From Calidithermus chliarophilus DSM 9957 (GTDB lineage Bacteria > Deinococcota > Deinococci > Deinococcales > Thermaceae), in the NCBI RefSeq assembly GCF_000430045.1, contig NZ_KE387023.1:2348702-2412701 (forward strand): 64,000 bases of DNA, in the 5' to 3' direction. Positions within the stretch are counted from its first letter, which is position 1. The number at the start of each line of letters is the position of its first letter. A model generated the notes under the pieces. It ran no database searches. It was not told where the DNA came from and worked only from the letters and a program-made list of their open reading frames with translations. The position numbers were made by a program, and so were the translations under genes. This document shows, piece after piece, positions 50,225 through 59,806 of this stretch.

Positions 50225-50767
50225 ATGAGTATGGACACCTACCCCATCACGGTAGGCCGTGTCACCCGGCACGTGCCCCTGGTCGAAACCCTTCCCGGCG
50301 TCCGCATCCCCCTGATCGAGCTGATGGGCGACGTCGAGCTCGTCAACGCAGCGGCGGAGGCCCTCCTCAAGCACCTGCCCCCCGAGACCGACTACCTGCT
50401 GACCATGGAGACCTCGCCCATCGTGCTGGCCCACGCCATGAGCCAGATGTCGGGCAAGCCCTACGTGGTCGTGCGCCGCCGCCGCCGCCCCTACATGCAA
50501 GACCCCATCATCCAGGAGGTCCAGTCCCTCACCCTGGGCGTGAGCGAGACCCTGTGGCTCGACAGCCGCATGGCCGAGAAGCTCATGGGCCAGAACGTGA
50601 GCCTGGTGGTGGACGTGGTCTCCTCGGGCGGGACCATCGCGGCGCTCGAGCGGGTCGCGGTGCGCGCCGGGGCCAAGGTGGTGGCCCGCCTCGCCGCCTT
50701 CCACCAGGGCACCAACAAGCTGCCCATCACCTTCCTCTCCGAGATCCCCATCCTGCAGACCGCCTGA
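50225..50767 (+). CDS. Phosphoribosyltransferase paralogue, copy 2 (altered PRPP motif)
   Basis: A 180-aa paralogue of the preceding gene, alignable from TYPI at the start through GKPYVV and KPYM-like segments. The PRPP loop reads VSLVVDVVSSGGTI: the first acidic residue of the DD pair is Val and TG is SG, so catalysis is likely reduced or lost. GAGGT ribosome site 6 nt before the ATG; same operon, followed by a terminator. It may be a regulatory or heterodimer partner. Confidence 0.82.
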   Translation: MSMDTYPITVGRVTRHVPLVETLPGVRIPLIELMGDVELVNAAAEALLKHLPPETDYLLTMETSPIVLAHAMSQMSGKPYVVVRRRRRPYMQDPIIQEVQSLTLGVSETLWLDSRMAEKLMGQNVSLVVDVVSSGGTIAALERVAVRAGAKVVARLAAFHQGTNKLPITFLSEIPILQTA

Positions 50768-50781
50768 AGCTCACGAAGCGG

Positions 50782-50806
50782 AGCCGGGGGCCTGACCCCC
50801 GGCTTT
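50782..50806 (+). terminator. Terminator of the phosphoribosyltransferase operon
   Basis: Stem AGCCGGGGG / CCCCCGGCT (9 bp), loop CCTGA, followed by TTTG. Confidence 0.82.
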
Positions 50807-50829
50807 GTCGTTGCCGCCCTGGGGAGCGA

Positions 50830-51177
50830 TTACCACAGCAGCAAGCAGCGCTGGAAGGTCTGGCAGCGCCAGCTCCCGTTCTCGCGCAGGCACAGCTCGC
50901 CGCTCACCAGCACGGCCCTCGAGTCGAAGTCGGCCTCGAGCTCCAGCCGCACCTTCACCCAGTCGTTGCCCACGCTCCCCGGCACCCGGGCGTGCTCGGT
51001 GCTGAGGGCGCCGCTGCTGACGGGGACGCCCACCAGCGTGACCTGATACTGCACGCCGGCCCCGTCGGGGTCGAAGAGGTCGAGGGTGACCATCAGCGGG
51101 CCGAGGGCCCAGCGTACCGACTGGCTCGAGGCGAAGGCGAGGGTGGTGTTGGAGACTTGCGGGGGCCATTTGAACAT
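50830..51177 (-). CDS. Protein of unknown function
   Basis: A 115-aa mainly beta-strand protein (VTLDLFDPDGAGVQYQVTLVG) with two cysteines near the C-terminus (LCLRENGSWRC). No signal peptide seen from the ATG at 51177, which has AAAGGAG upstream; an upstream ATG at 51204 is in frame. Converges on the phosphoribosyltransferase operon. No family recognised. Confidence 0.55.
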   Translation of the reverse strand: MFKWPPQVSNTTLAFASSQSVRWALGPLMVTLDLFDPDGAGVQYQVTLVGVPVSSGALSTEHARVPGSVGNDWVKVRLELEADFDSRAVLVSGELCLRENGSWRCQTFQRCLLLW

Positions 51178-51373
51178 AGCTTCGCCAACTCCTTTCTGTG
51201 GCAAGCCGCGAAACCGTCGCCGCCACGGACCTCATGCGAGAGCGTAGACGAGAGGCGTGAAATTTCCGGGAAATGCGCAGCCGCCGTCCGCACCTGCGGT
51301 GCTGGCACAAGCCTCCATGCCCGGATCGCGGTTCCCGCAAGCACCTGCCGAGGACGAGGTGCCGGAGCTGCTT
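51178..51373. other. Non-coding stretch next to the MITE-like element
   Basis: About 200 bp with no gene found on either strand; lower GC than the flanks. It may hold the promoter of the leftward 115-aa gene. Confidence 0.35.
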
Positions 51374-51501
51374 ATACCGGATTCAAAAAGATAGTCGTCC
51401 AATCCAAAGAGCCCCGGAGGCCATCTTTTTGAATCCTAGAGCACTCCCTTCGGCCCTGTCAGTCCGGCGCCGAACGGCGCCGGACTGACCGAATCTGGTA
51501 T
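51374..51501. mobile_element. 128-bp MITE-like element with terminal inverted repeats
   Basis: Ends ATACCGGATTC (51374-51384) and GAATCTGGTAT (51491-51501) are inverted repeats with one mismatch. Inside are a perfect 14-bp inverted repeat (GGATTCAAAAAGAT 51379-51392 / ATCTTTTTGAATCC 51423-51436) and a perfect 15-bp palindrome (51458-51472 / 51475-51489). No coding capacity. The right end touches the stop codon of the esterase gene. No clear target duplication. Confidence 0.55.
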
Positions 51502-52157
51502 TAGCGCTTGCGTCGCTGGGCGAAGATCCAGCGGGGGAGTTCCTCGTTGGCGTAGCCTTTATCCCAGACGGCGTGGCCCACCTCGTCGTACTCGGTGAAG
51601 CGGTGGGTTTTGTTGCCGCCCTTCTCGAGCGCCTGCCGCAGCACCCGGCTGAACTCCACGGGCACTACGCCGTCGTCGGTGCCGTGGAAGTTCCACACCG
51701 GCAGGTGTTGCAGGCTGAACATCACCCGGAAGGGGTCGGCGGCGCCGCACATGGGGGCGATGGCGGCGAAGCGGTCGGGGTAGAGGCAGGCCATGGTCCA
51801 GGTGCCGTGGCCGCCCATGGAGAGCCCGGTGAGGTAGAGCCGGTCGGGGTCGGTGCGAAATTCCCGCTCGAGCCGCCCGATCAGGCGGTAGACGGACTCG
51901 AGGACGAAGCCCTCCCAGCGCAGCCCCTCGGGGCACTGCGGCATCGCCACCACGCCCGGCCAGCGCTCGGGGTGCTGCTTGAGGTGCTTCGGAAGGCCCA
52001 CGGTGGTCTGCTTCCGGCCGTCGCTGCCGCGCTCCCCTGAGCCGTGCAGGAAGACCACCAGCGGCCAGCCCTCTCTGGGGGCTTTGCCGTCCGGCACGTA
52101 CAGTGCGTAGGGGAGGGTGTCGAAGGCGGCCTTGCGGTAGCGGAAGCGCACGCTCAT
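51501..52157 (-). CDS. Alpha/beta-hydrolase, esterase/phospholipase type
   Basis: A 218-aa cytoplasmic hydrolase of the PHB-depolymerase/prolyl-oligopeptidase-like group. VFLHGSGERGSDG gives the oxyanion region, GLSMGGHG the nucleophile Ser elbow, HGTDDGVVPV the Asp and DEVGHAVWDKGY the His. Last gene of a leftward run after the TPR and thioesterase genes, and its stop abuts a MITE-like element. Confidence 0.87.
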   Translation of the reverse strand: MSVRFRYRKAAFDTLPYALYVPDGKAPREGWPLVVFLHGSGERGSDGRKQTTVGLPKHLKQHPERWPGVVAMPQCPEGLRWEGFVLESVYRLIGRLEREFRTDPDRLYLTGLSMGGHGTWTMACLYPDRFAAIAPMCGAADPFRVMFSLQHLPVWNFHGTDDGVVPVEFSRVLRQALEKGGNKTHRFTEYDEVGHAVWDKGYANEELPRWIFAQRRKR

Positions 52158-52167
52158 GGCCCTAAGT

Positions 52168-52604
52168 TTAGGGCTTTTCCAGCACCGCCACCGTCACCGT
52201 GGCCTTCGACACCAGCTTTTGCGTGTACACCTCTGACTCGACGACGATCAGGCTCTTCCCCGGCTTGAGCACCTGGACCCGGCAGTTCAGGCGCTCGCCC
52301 CGCGCCGGGCGCAGCAGGTTGATCTTGAACTCGACCGTCAGGACGTACTGGCCCGGCCCGATCAGCGTGGCGGCGGTCCCGGCGCTGTGGTCGGCCATCG
52401 TCGCCTGCACGCCCGCGTGGACGAAGCCGTCCTGCTGCTGGTGCTGCTCGCCGACCTCGAGCTCGGTTTGGCACCAGCCCTCGCCTAGGGGGTCGGCGTA
52501 GCCGATACTCGCGGTGCGAGTAACCTGGCGTCCACCAGCCGCATCCCGAGGTGGCGGATGAAGTGGGCGGTCTGGTAGAGGCGCTGGATTTCCTCGAGGT
52601 TCAT
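52168..52604 (-). pseudogene. PaaI-like hotdog thioesterase with a frameshift
   Basis: ATG 52604 overlaps the TPR gene stop and begins MNLEEIQRLYQTAHFIRHLG, but the frame ends after ~39 codons. In the next frame the protein continues from about 52525 with IGYADPLGEGWCQTELEVGE, the catalytic region VHAGVQATMADHSAGTAA and the rest of the hotdog fold to 52168. A one-base change near 52522-52530 separates the two. True pseudogene or sequence error. Confidence 0.75.
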
Positions 52605-53743
52605 TTGGCTTGGTTTAGGTTAACAAAGAGGCGAAAAATCCCGATAGCCAGCAGAACTAGCACTACTCGGGCTGCAATCCTAACTGTCCACCCGCCAATA
52701 CTTCTTGGATTTTCTAGATAGCGAGATAGTTTGTTGAAACCTATGCCGATGGGCATCAAGATCTTGAATCGAGGATCGCTGTTGAGCGCATTATGCATCT
52801 GAACTGCGTACCATTCTCCCCAATCCATAGCTTCCCGCAGCATTTTGAGTGCTCGCTCTGAATTCCTTATATCTTGAATTATTAGCGCTCGAGCGAGGTC
52901 GCTTTTGGCAATGTCGTTTTCGGGCTCTAGTTCCATAGCTCGCTCGAGGTAACTGACTGCTTCGTCAATGCGCTTAGTATCCTGAGCCAAGTAAGCACCA
53001 TACTTGGCTAGGTTGAAGCCTAGCTCCTTGATGCTGAGTGACTTCTGATATGCCCTTTCAGCTTCTGCCATATTGCTTTCGAAATACTCGAACCAATGCC
53101 CCCTAGCTTCATGGTATTTGGCTTGCATCCAGAGCTTGTCTTCGTCCTTTAGGTCTCGGTGCTCATTAGACTCAACGTAGTCCTTGAGAGAATCTAAAGA
53201 ACCACCCCATTCCTGTCGAAGCCGCCACATCTTCATACGACGGGCTTCCATACTCATGGGATGGACTGCTATTGCTTGCTCGTATTGACTCTCGAAATCA
53301 CCTCCGCCAATGATGCTCATGTGCATGAGGGTGGTAAAACTGAGGATTGGTTTGGTGGTCAACTCTAGACTTCGGTACAGGTCTTCTGCCGCCCGTTGAT
53401 AACACGCGCTTATAATGTCCCAGTCCTCTTGCTTGACATCCCTGGCACGAGTGTACCCCCTGTGAAATCCTGCCTTTGCTACGAGATGTTTTGCCCTTGC
53501 AAGTCGTGCTACGTAAGAACCGGGCTTGGCCTCTACCCAATCCTCGAGGGTGGTCGAGATACTAGGTAAGTATTGATCAAAGACAGCGTAGGCCCTGTTC
53601 AGCGATACGTCACTCAGGCTGCCTTGCTCAAAGGCAGCCTGCAAAAGCAAGAGACTTTGATCAGCTTCTCTCCAGTTGCCTTGCTCTAGCAATGCACGCA
53701 TGGAGGCACGACTGGGAAATTCCACCAGAAAGGAGGAAGACAT
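52601..53743 (-). CDS. TPR-like protein with C-terminal membrane anchor, AT-rich
   Basis: A 380-aa protein of helical repeats (AVSYLERAMELEPENDIAKS is a clear TPR; others near residues 120 and 230), possibly DUF4034-like. A hydrophobic segment near the C-terminus (VVLVLLAIGIFRLF) would anchor it in the membrane, N-terminus inside. Base composition is far lower in GC than all neighbours, a sign of recent acquisition. Its stop overlaps the thioesterase start. Confidence 0.75.
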   Translation of the reverse strand: MSSSFLVEFPSRASMRALLEQGNWREADQSLLLLQAAFEQGSLSDVSLNRAYAVFDQYLPSISTTLEDWVEAKPGSYVARLARAKHLVAKAGFHRGYTRARDVKQEDWDIISACYQRAAEDLYRSLELTTKPILSFTTLMHMSIIGGGDFESQYEQAIAVHPMSMEARRMKMWRLRQEWGGSLDSLKDYVESNEHRDLKDEDKLWMQAKYHEARGHWFEYFESNMAEAERAYQKSLSIKELGFNLAKYGAYLAQDTKRIDEAVSYLERAMELEPENDIAKSDLARALIIQDIRNSERALKMLREAMDWGEWYAVQMHNALNSDPRFKILMPIGIGFNKLSRYLENPRSIGGWTVRIAARVVLVLLAIGIFRLFVNLNQAK

Positions 53744-53785
53744 GTCATTTTCTAGACTACATAAGGGAAAGCAATTCGCAAGTGC

Positions 53786-55441
<1,656 letters not shown>

Positions 55442-55447
55442 AGCCGG

Positions 55448-55453
55448 ATTATA
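55448..55453 (-). promoter_or_regulatory. -10 box of the mutase gene
   Basis: TATAAT on the minus strand, 6 nt before the ATG; a perfect consensus with leaderless spacing. Confidence 0.65.
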
Positions 55454-55533
55454 TAACGGTTTTGGGGCAGTAGAATGCCAATCCGTCAGACGATGAGTGA
55501 AAAGCCCGACAGTCGGGGCAGGGGAGGGCTGGC

Positions 55534-55539
55534 TATGAT
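55534..55539 (+). promoter_or_regulatory. -10 box of the DUF1684 gene
   Basis: TATGAT 6 nt before the GTG start, divergent from the mutase promoter 80 bp away. Confidence 0.55.
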
Positions 55540-55545
55540 CGGGCG

Positions 55546-56382
55546 GTGGACTTCTCCGAGACCGAGTACGTCGCCTCCGTCGAGCGCTGGCGGGCCGAGC
55601 GCGAAGCGCGCCTGCGGGCCGAGGACGGCTGGCTCAGCCTGGCCGGGCTGTTCTGGCTCGAGCCCGGCGAAAACCGCGTGGGCAGTGACCCCTCGAGCCC
55701 GGTGCGCCTCCCCGGTGAGCCCGGCGAGGTGGGGGTGCTGGAGCTTCTCGAGGACGGCGTGCGCTTCACGGCCCACCCTGGCGCCGGGGTCACGCTGAAC
55801 GGCGCGCCCGTGCGGGAGGCCTGGCTCGAGGCCGACCTCAGCGGCCACGCCGACACCCTGGTGCTGGGGAGCGTCAAGTTCTACGTGATCCGCCGGGGGG
55901 AGCGCTGGGGCGTCCGGGTGATCGACAACGCCGCGCCCGCGCGCCGCGAATTCCAAGGCCTGTCCTGGTTCCCCGTCGAGCCGCGCTTGCGGGTGCGCGC
56001 GCGGCTGGTGCCCCACCTCGAGCCCACCACCATCCCCATCGTGAACGTGCTGGGGATGGTGAGCGAGTCGCCCTCGCCGGGCTACGCGGTCTTCGAGCTC
56101 GAGGGCCGGGAATACCGCCTGCTGGCCGAGTCCAGCGACCCCGAGCGCTACCTCTTCTTCAACTTCCGCGACGCGACCAGCGGCCGCAGCACCTACCCGG
56201 CCGGGCGCTACCTGAGCACCGAGGGCGTGCGGGAGGGGGAGTTCGTCCTGGACTTCAACAAGGCCATCAACCCGCCCTGCGCCTTCACCCCTTACGCCAC
56301 CTGCCCCCTGGCCCCGCTCGTCAACCGCCTGGACGTCGCCGTCGAGGCGGGGGAAAAACGCTATTCTATCCCGCGCGGATGA
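55546..56382 (+). CDS. DUF1684 domain protein
   Basis: A 278-aa beta-rich cytoplasmic protein. The signature is the opening [20 protein letters not shown] with [14 protein letters not shown], and the late [21 protein letters not shown] and [19 protein letters not shown] (Cys-containing) segments. The reaction is not known. Leaderless start. Its stop lies about 90 bp before the DoxX-like gene. Confidence 0.88.
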   Translation: MDFSETEYVASVERWRAEREARLRAEDGWLSLAGLFWLEPGENRVGSDPSSPVRLPGEPGEVGVLELLEDGVRFTAHPGAGVTLNGAPVREAWLEADLSGHADTLVLGSVKFYVIRRGERWGVRVIDNAAPARREFQGLSWFPVEPRLRVRARLVPHLEPTTIPIVNVLGMVSESPSPGYAVFELEGREYRLLAESSDPERYLFFNFRDATSGRSTYPAGRYLSTEGVREGEFVLDFNKAINPPCAFTPYATCPLAPLVNRLDVAVEAGEKRYSIPRG

Positions 56383-56474
56383 GCCCCGATAGGGACATTT
56401 GCTTGGGTACGAATCCACCTACTGCTGCTATGCCCTTTACCGTACTTTGGATTTCGAAGGAGAAGGAGGTAGGT

Positions 56475-57038
56475 ATGGCAGCAGCAAGAATCAACACTAA
56501 CGTGCAAATCCCCGAGCCCAACATCACGAAGTTCCTCTTCGCGGATGCGCGGCTCTCGCCCATCTGGCTCGTCCTGAGGATTTACCTGGGCTGGCAGTGG
56601 CTCGAGGCGGGCTGGGGCAAGCTCAACAACCCGGCGTGGGTGGGCGACAAGGCGGGCGTGGCGGTGGGCGGCTTCCTCGAGCGGGCCCTGGGCAAGACCA
56701 CCGGCGACCACCCCGACGTGACCGGCTGGTACGCCTGGTTCATCCAGAACGTGGCCCTGCCCAACAAGGTGCTCTTCAGCTATCTGGTCACCTTCGGCGA
56801 GATCCTGGTGGGCATCGCGCTCATCGTCGGGCTCTTCGCCGGCTTCGCGGCCTTCTTCGCCGGCCTCATGAACGCGGCCTTCCTGCTGGCGGGCACCGTG
56901 AGCTCGAACCCCTGGATGTTCATCGTCGCCACCTGGCTCGTCCTCGCCTGGCGCACCGCCGGCTACCTGGGCCTCGACTACTACCTGCTCCCCCGGCTGG
57001 GCGTGATCTTCAGGAGAAAGGCGGAGGCAACGTCGTAG
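56475..57038 (+). CDS. DoxX-like membrane protein
   Basis: A 187-aa protein with four membrane helices, including LVLRIYLGWQWLEAGWGKL, the DoxX/DoxD hallmark, and LVTFGEILVGIALIVGLF. Such proteins act in quinone-linked thiosulfate oxidation or as membrane redox subunits. AAGGAGGT precedes the ATG; the upstream open frame begins in the DUF1684 gene and is rejected. Confidence 0.83.
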   Translation: MAAARINTNVQIPEPNITKFLFADARLSPIWLVLRIYLGWQWLEAGWGKLNNPAWVGDKAGVAVGGFLERALGKTTGDHPDVTGWYAWFIQNVALPNKVLFSYLVTFGEILVGIALIVGLFAGFAAFFAGLMNAAFLLAGTVSSNPWMFIVATWLVLAWRTAGYLGLDYYLLPRLGVIFRRKAEATS

Positions 57039-57062
57039 GAGCTTAGCAGGCTCTCCCTCCTG

Positions 57063-57089
57063 ACCCCACGGTGATTCCGTGGGGTTTTT
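57063..57089 (+). terminator. Terminator of the DoxX-like gene
   Basis: Stem ACCCCACGG / CCGTGGGGT, loop TGATT, then TTTTG. Confidence 0.85.
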
Positions 57090-57091
57090 GC

Positions 57092-57312
57092 TGGTGGGGG
57101 TCGTACGTCGTACGTCCTACGTCGTACGCGAGACGCCGAACGCCAAACGCAATACGCAAGACGCAAGACGCCAAACGCAAAACGCCAAACGCCAGACGCC
57201 TTGTCACCCCCCTTAACAAGGGGGGCGGGGGGGATACCCCTCCCCGCACGCGGGGAGGACGGGCGGGGCAACCACGAGCCACAGGCTGACGGTTGACGGC
57301 TGAAAGCGCTTC
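57092..57312 (-). repeat. Heptamer-period mosaic repeat, full copy 5 (reverse)
   Basis: TCGTACG/TCCTACG, CAAACGC/AAGACGC 7-mers, CCCCCCTTAACAAGGGGGG, TCCCCGCACGCGGGGA, then CACGAGC and TGACGGT/TGACGGC 7-mers. Between convergent genes. Confidence 0.87.
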
Positions 57313-57314
57313 AC

Positions 57315-58817
57315 TTACCGCTTGCTTCCCGGGCTCAACACCGTCAGCGCTGTGCCGGGGTAGAAGTGCTCGAGGATCTCCCGGTGGGTCTTGCCGGCCT
57401 TGGCGAGGCCGAGGGCGCCGTACTGGCTCATGCCGACGCCGTGGCCGTAACCGCCGCCCCAGAAGGTCAGGCGTTGGAGGTTGTTCCCCTCGCGCTCTTC
57501 CTCCCAGGCGAAGGCGGCGCTGGGGAGGGCGGGGAAGTTGGGGCTCAGCACGCCGTTGAAGCGCTCGAGCATGACGTCGGGGCCGCCGGTGTAGCGCTTG
57601 TCGGGGCGGATGAGGTTGCGCACGTTGGACTCGCGGCCCACCCAGTAGCGGCCGGTGCTGGTGCGGACCTCGAGCTCGGTGATGAAGCCGCCGCGGGTGC
57701 GCTTGAGCACCTTCAGGCCCTGCAGGGTGCCCAGCTCGAACTCGGGGCGGTCGGGGGTGTAGCGGCCCTCGACGGTGCGCACGAACTCCGGCGAGGCCCG
57801 GCGCAGGGCGGGGAGGGTGCGGGCGAGGACGGCCTCGAGCTCGCTTCGGCTGAGGCTCACGCGCCAGCGGAACAGCGAGGATTCGCCGTCGTAGAAGCCT
57901 TCGGGGGCCCAGTTCCGGAAGAACTCGAGGGCCTGGCGCTCGCTGGAGATGTTTACGGTGACGGGGTTGGTCTGGGTCCTGGCTCGCAGGTAGGCCAGCC
58001 GCTCGCGGTCGGGCCAGACCTCCTCGATGCTGGCGGTGGAGCCCGGCGAGGTGGAGAAGTAGAAGGCCTGGACGAGTGCGCCGCGGTAGGTCAGGACCTG
58101 GCCCAGGGTCTCGGCCACGGCCTGGTCGGTGCTGGGCTGGGGGGGCTGGCCGTTGTAGACCTGTTCGTTGGTGCTGTCGTCCACGTCGGCGCCCAGCGAC
58201 TTCCAGTAGTTGCGCTCGGGGGGTGCGGTCATGCGGCTGTAGGCGTAGGTGCGCGCCGCGACGGCCTGGGCTTTGAGGGCCTCGAGCGGGAAGTTCGGCG
58301 GCATCTCGCTGGGGAGCACGCGGCGCAGGTACTCCTGGAGGTCGAGGACGTTGACCACGCTCAGCCTGCCCTCGCGCACGCCGAGCAGGAGGCGGCCCGG
58401 GTACTCCGGGTAGAAGTCGCCGCGCTGCTTGCCGCCGATGAGGAAGCGGGGGGCGCCCGGGGCCTCGGGGTCGGCGGCCACCTCCGCGAAGGGGCCGAGG
58501 TCGTAGGCCTTGCCCAGCACGCTCACCCGGATTCGCCCCTCCTGCGCCGTGAAGCGCAGCGGGCCGTCGCCCAGGCTGCTGAAGGCCGGCTGGAGGCGCT
58601 GGGGGTCGGGCCCGCCCCGCACCTGGGCGCGGGCGTAGAGGGGGGTGACCTCGAGGCTCTCGAAGAGGTACTGGCCCGGCTTCGCGCTCAGGAGGACCCG
58701 GATGTTCTGGCCGCTGGAGGGCAGCGGCGGGGGTGCGGGCTCGCCCTGCCGCAGGGCGAACAGGGCGAGCAGGAGGGCGGCGGAGCTGAGCAGTGCGGTG
58801 AGGTACATCCGCCTCAT
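57315..58817 (-). CDS. SpoIID/LytB-domain protein
   Basis: A 500-aa exported protein: N-terminal hydrophobic signal (YLTALLSSAALLLALFAL). The SpoIID domain shows YLRRVLPSEMPPNFPLEALK, AQAVAARTYAYSRM, and a C-terminal GGGYGHGVGMSQYGALGLAK. SpoIID proteins are lytic transglycosylases of peptidoglycan; non-sporulating bacteria use relatives in wall remodelling. Its ATG overlaps the recO stop (ATGA). Confidence 0.9.
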   Translation of the reverse strand: MRRMYLTALLSSAALLLALFALRQGEPAPPPLPSSGQNIRVLLSAKPGQYLFESLEVTPLYARAQVRGGPDPQRLQPAFSSLGDGPLRFTAQEGRIRVSVLGKAYDLGPFAEVAADPEAPGAPRFLIGGKQRGDFYPEYPGRLLLGVREGRLSVVNVLDLQEYLRRVLPSEMPPNFPLEALKAQAVAARTYAYSRMTAPPERNYWKSLGADVDDSTNEQVYNGQPPQPSTDQAVAETLGQVLTYRGALVQAFYFSTSPGSTASIEEVWPDRERLAYLRARTQTNPVTVNISSERQALEFFRNWAPEGFYDGESSLFRWRVSLSRSELEAVLARTLPALRRASPEFVRTVEGRYTPDRPEFELGTLQGLKVLKRTRGGFITELEVRTSTGRYWVGRESNVRNLIRPDKRYTGGPDVMLERFNGVLSPNFPALPSAAFAWEEEREGNNLQRLTFWGGGYGHGVGMSQYGALGLAKAGKTHREILEHFYPGTALTVLSPGSKR

Positions 58818-59506
58818 TCTCGCCGCACCGCGTTAGAGTTGCTGAGCAGCACCGCCGAGCCCAGTTCACCCACCGTGTAGCGCGTGTGGGCCAGCAAGGC
58901 CTGCATCAAGCGGTCGAGGGGGGCTCCCTCGAGCGCGTCGATGGCCTCGCTGCCGGGCAGCCGCAGCACCGCGGCGAGCGCCTCGAGGCCCTCGAGCCCC
59001 AGATAGACCCCGCCCCGCGGGGCCAGGTCGCCGTCGAGCAGGTTGGTGCCCTCGCCGTGCAGGTTGGGGGCCAGCCCGGCCGCCTTGAGGATGCGCCAGC
59101 CGCCCCAGATCGCGACCAGGCGGGGGTTGGCGTGCTTGGCGACGCCCTTTAGCGCCGAGACCAGCAGCGGCCACACCCGCGCCGCCACCTCGGGCGAGGC
59201 CACGCGGAAGGCCAGCTCGGCCAGGAAGGCGGCGAAGGGGAAGCGCTGGGGGTGCTCGAGGCCGTGCAACCGTCCCACCAGCTCGGCCTGCGTCAGGGTG
59301 GGCAGGTCGGAGCCGGGCTTCTGATACACCTGAAAGCGCAGGTGGTGGAACAGCGAAAGCCGCCCACTGCGCCCCGAAGGGCGCATGGCCTTGCGGGCCA
59401 CCGCCTGGCTGGCCCCCTCCGGCCCCACGAACGACAGGATCACGTCCCCGCCCGGCATCGCCTTACGGCCCACGACCAGGGCCTCGAGGGTGTGGTAGCG
59501 CTCCAC
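58814..59506 (-). CDS. recO: DNA repair protein RecO
   Basis: A 230-aa protein of normal RecO length. N-terminal OB fold with ALVVGRKAMPGGDVILSF, a LSLFHHLRFQVYQK strand, and a C-terminal helical domain; the zinc cysteines of many RecO are absent. RecO loads RecA with RecR in recombination repair. First gene of a pair with the SpoIID-like gene. Confidence 0.82.
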   Translation of the reverse strand: MERYHTLEALVVGRKAMPGGDVILSFVGPEGASQAVARKAMRPSGRSGRLSLFHHLRFQVYQKPGSDLPTLTQAELVGRLHGLEHPQRFPFAAFLAELAFRVASPEVAARVWPLLVSALKGVAKHANPRLVAIWGGWRILKAAGLAPNLHGEGTNLLDGDLAPRGGVYLGLEGLEALAAVLRLPGSEAIDALEGAPLDRLMQALLAHTRYTVGELGSAVLLSNSNAVRRE

Positions 59507-59557
59507 CCCCCCATGCTACCCAAGCGCGGCGCTTTTGCCGTCACCTGGGTTGCGATG

Positions 59558-59775
59558 AGGTGTCAGCCGTCAGCCATCAGCCTGTGGCTCGTGGTTGCCC
59601 CGCCCGTCCCTCCCCGGGCGCGGGGAGGGTTTATCCCCCCTGCCCCCCTTGCTAAGGGGGGTGACAAGGCGTCTGGCGTCTCGCATCTCGCGTTCGGCTA
59701 TCAGCTATCGGCTATGGGCTATCGGCGTTCGACGTTCGGCGCCCAGCGTGCCTTAGCCCCCCGACCCTCGACCTT
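59558..59775 (+). repeat. Heptamer-period mosaic repeat, full copy 6
   Basis: GTCAGCC and GTGGCTC 7-mers, a TCCCCGGGCGCGGGGA palindrome, CCCCCCTTGCTAAGGGGGG, GCGTCTG/GCGTCTC, and CTATCAG/CTATCGG 7-mers. Lies between divergent recO and the ABC operon. Confidence 0.85.
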
Positions 59776-59806
59776 CAGGTAAGATGCACCCCAAGAGGGA
59801 AAAGCC

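Noticed and set aside
50225-50767. PyrR attenuator protein
   Set aside because: PyrR is a PRT with an intact PRPP loop and its own RNA targets; here the loop is altered and no pyr genes are nearby.
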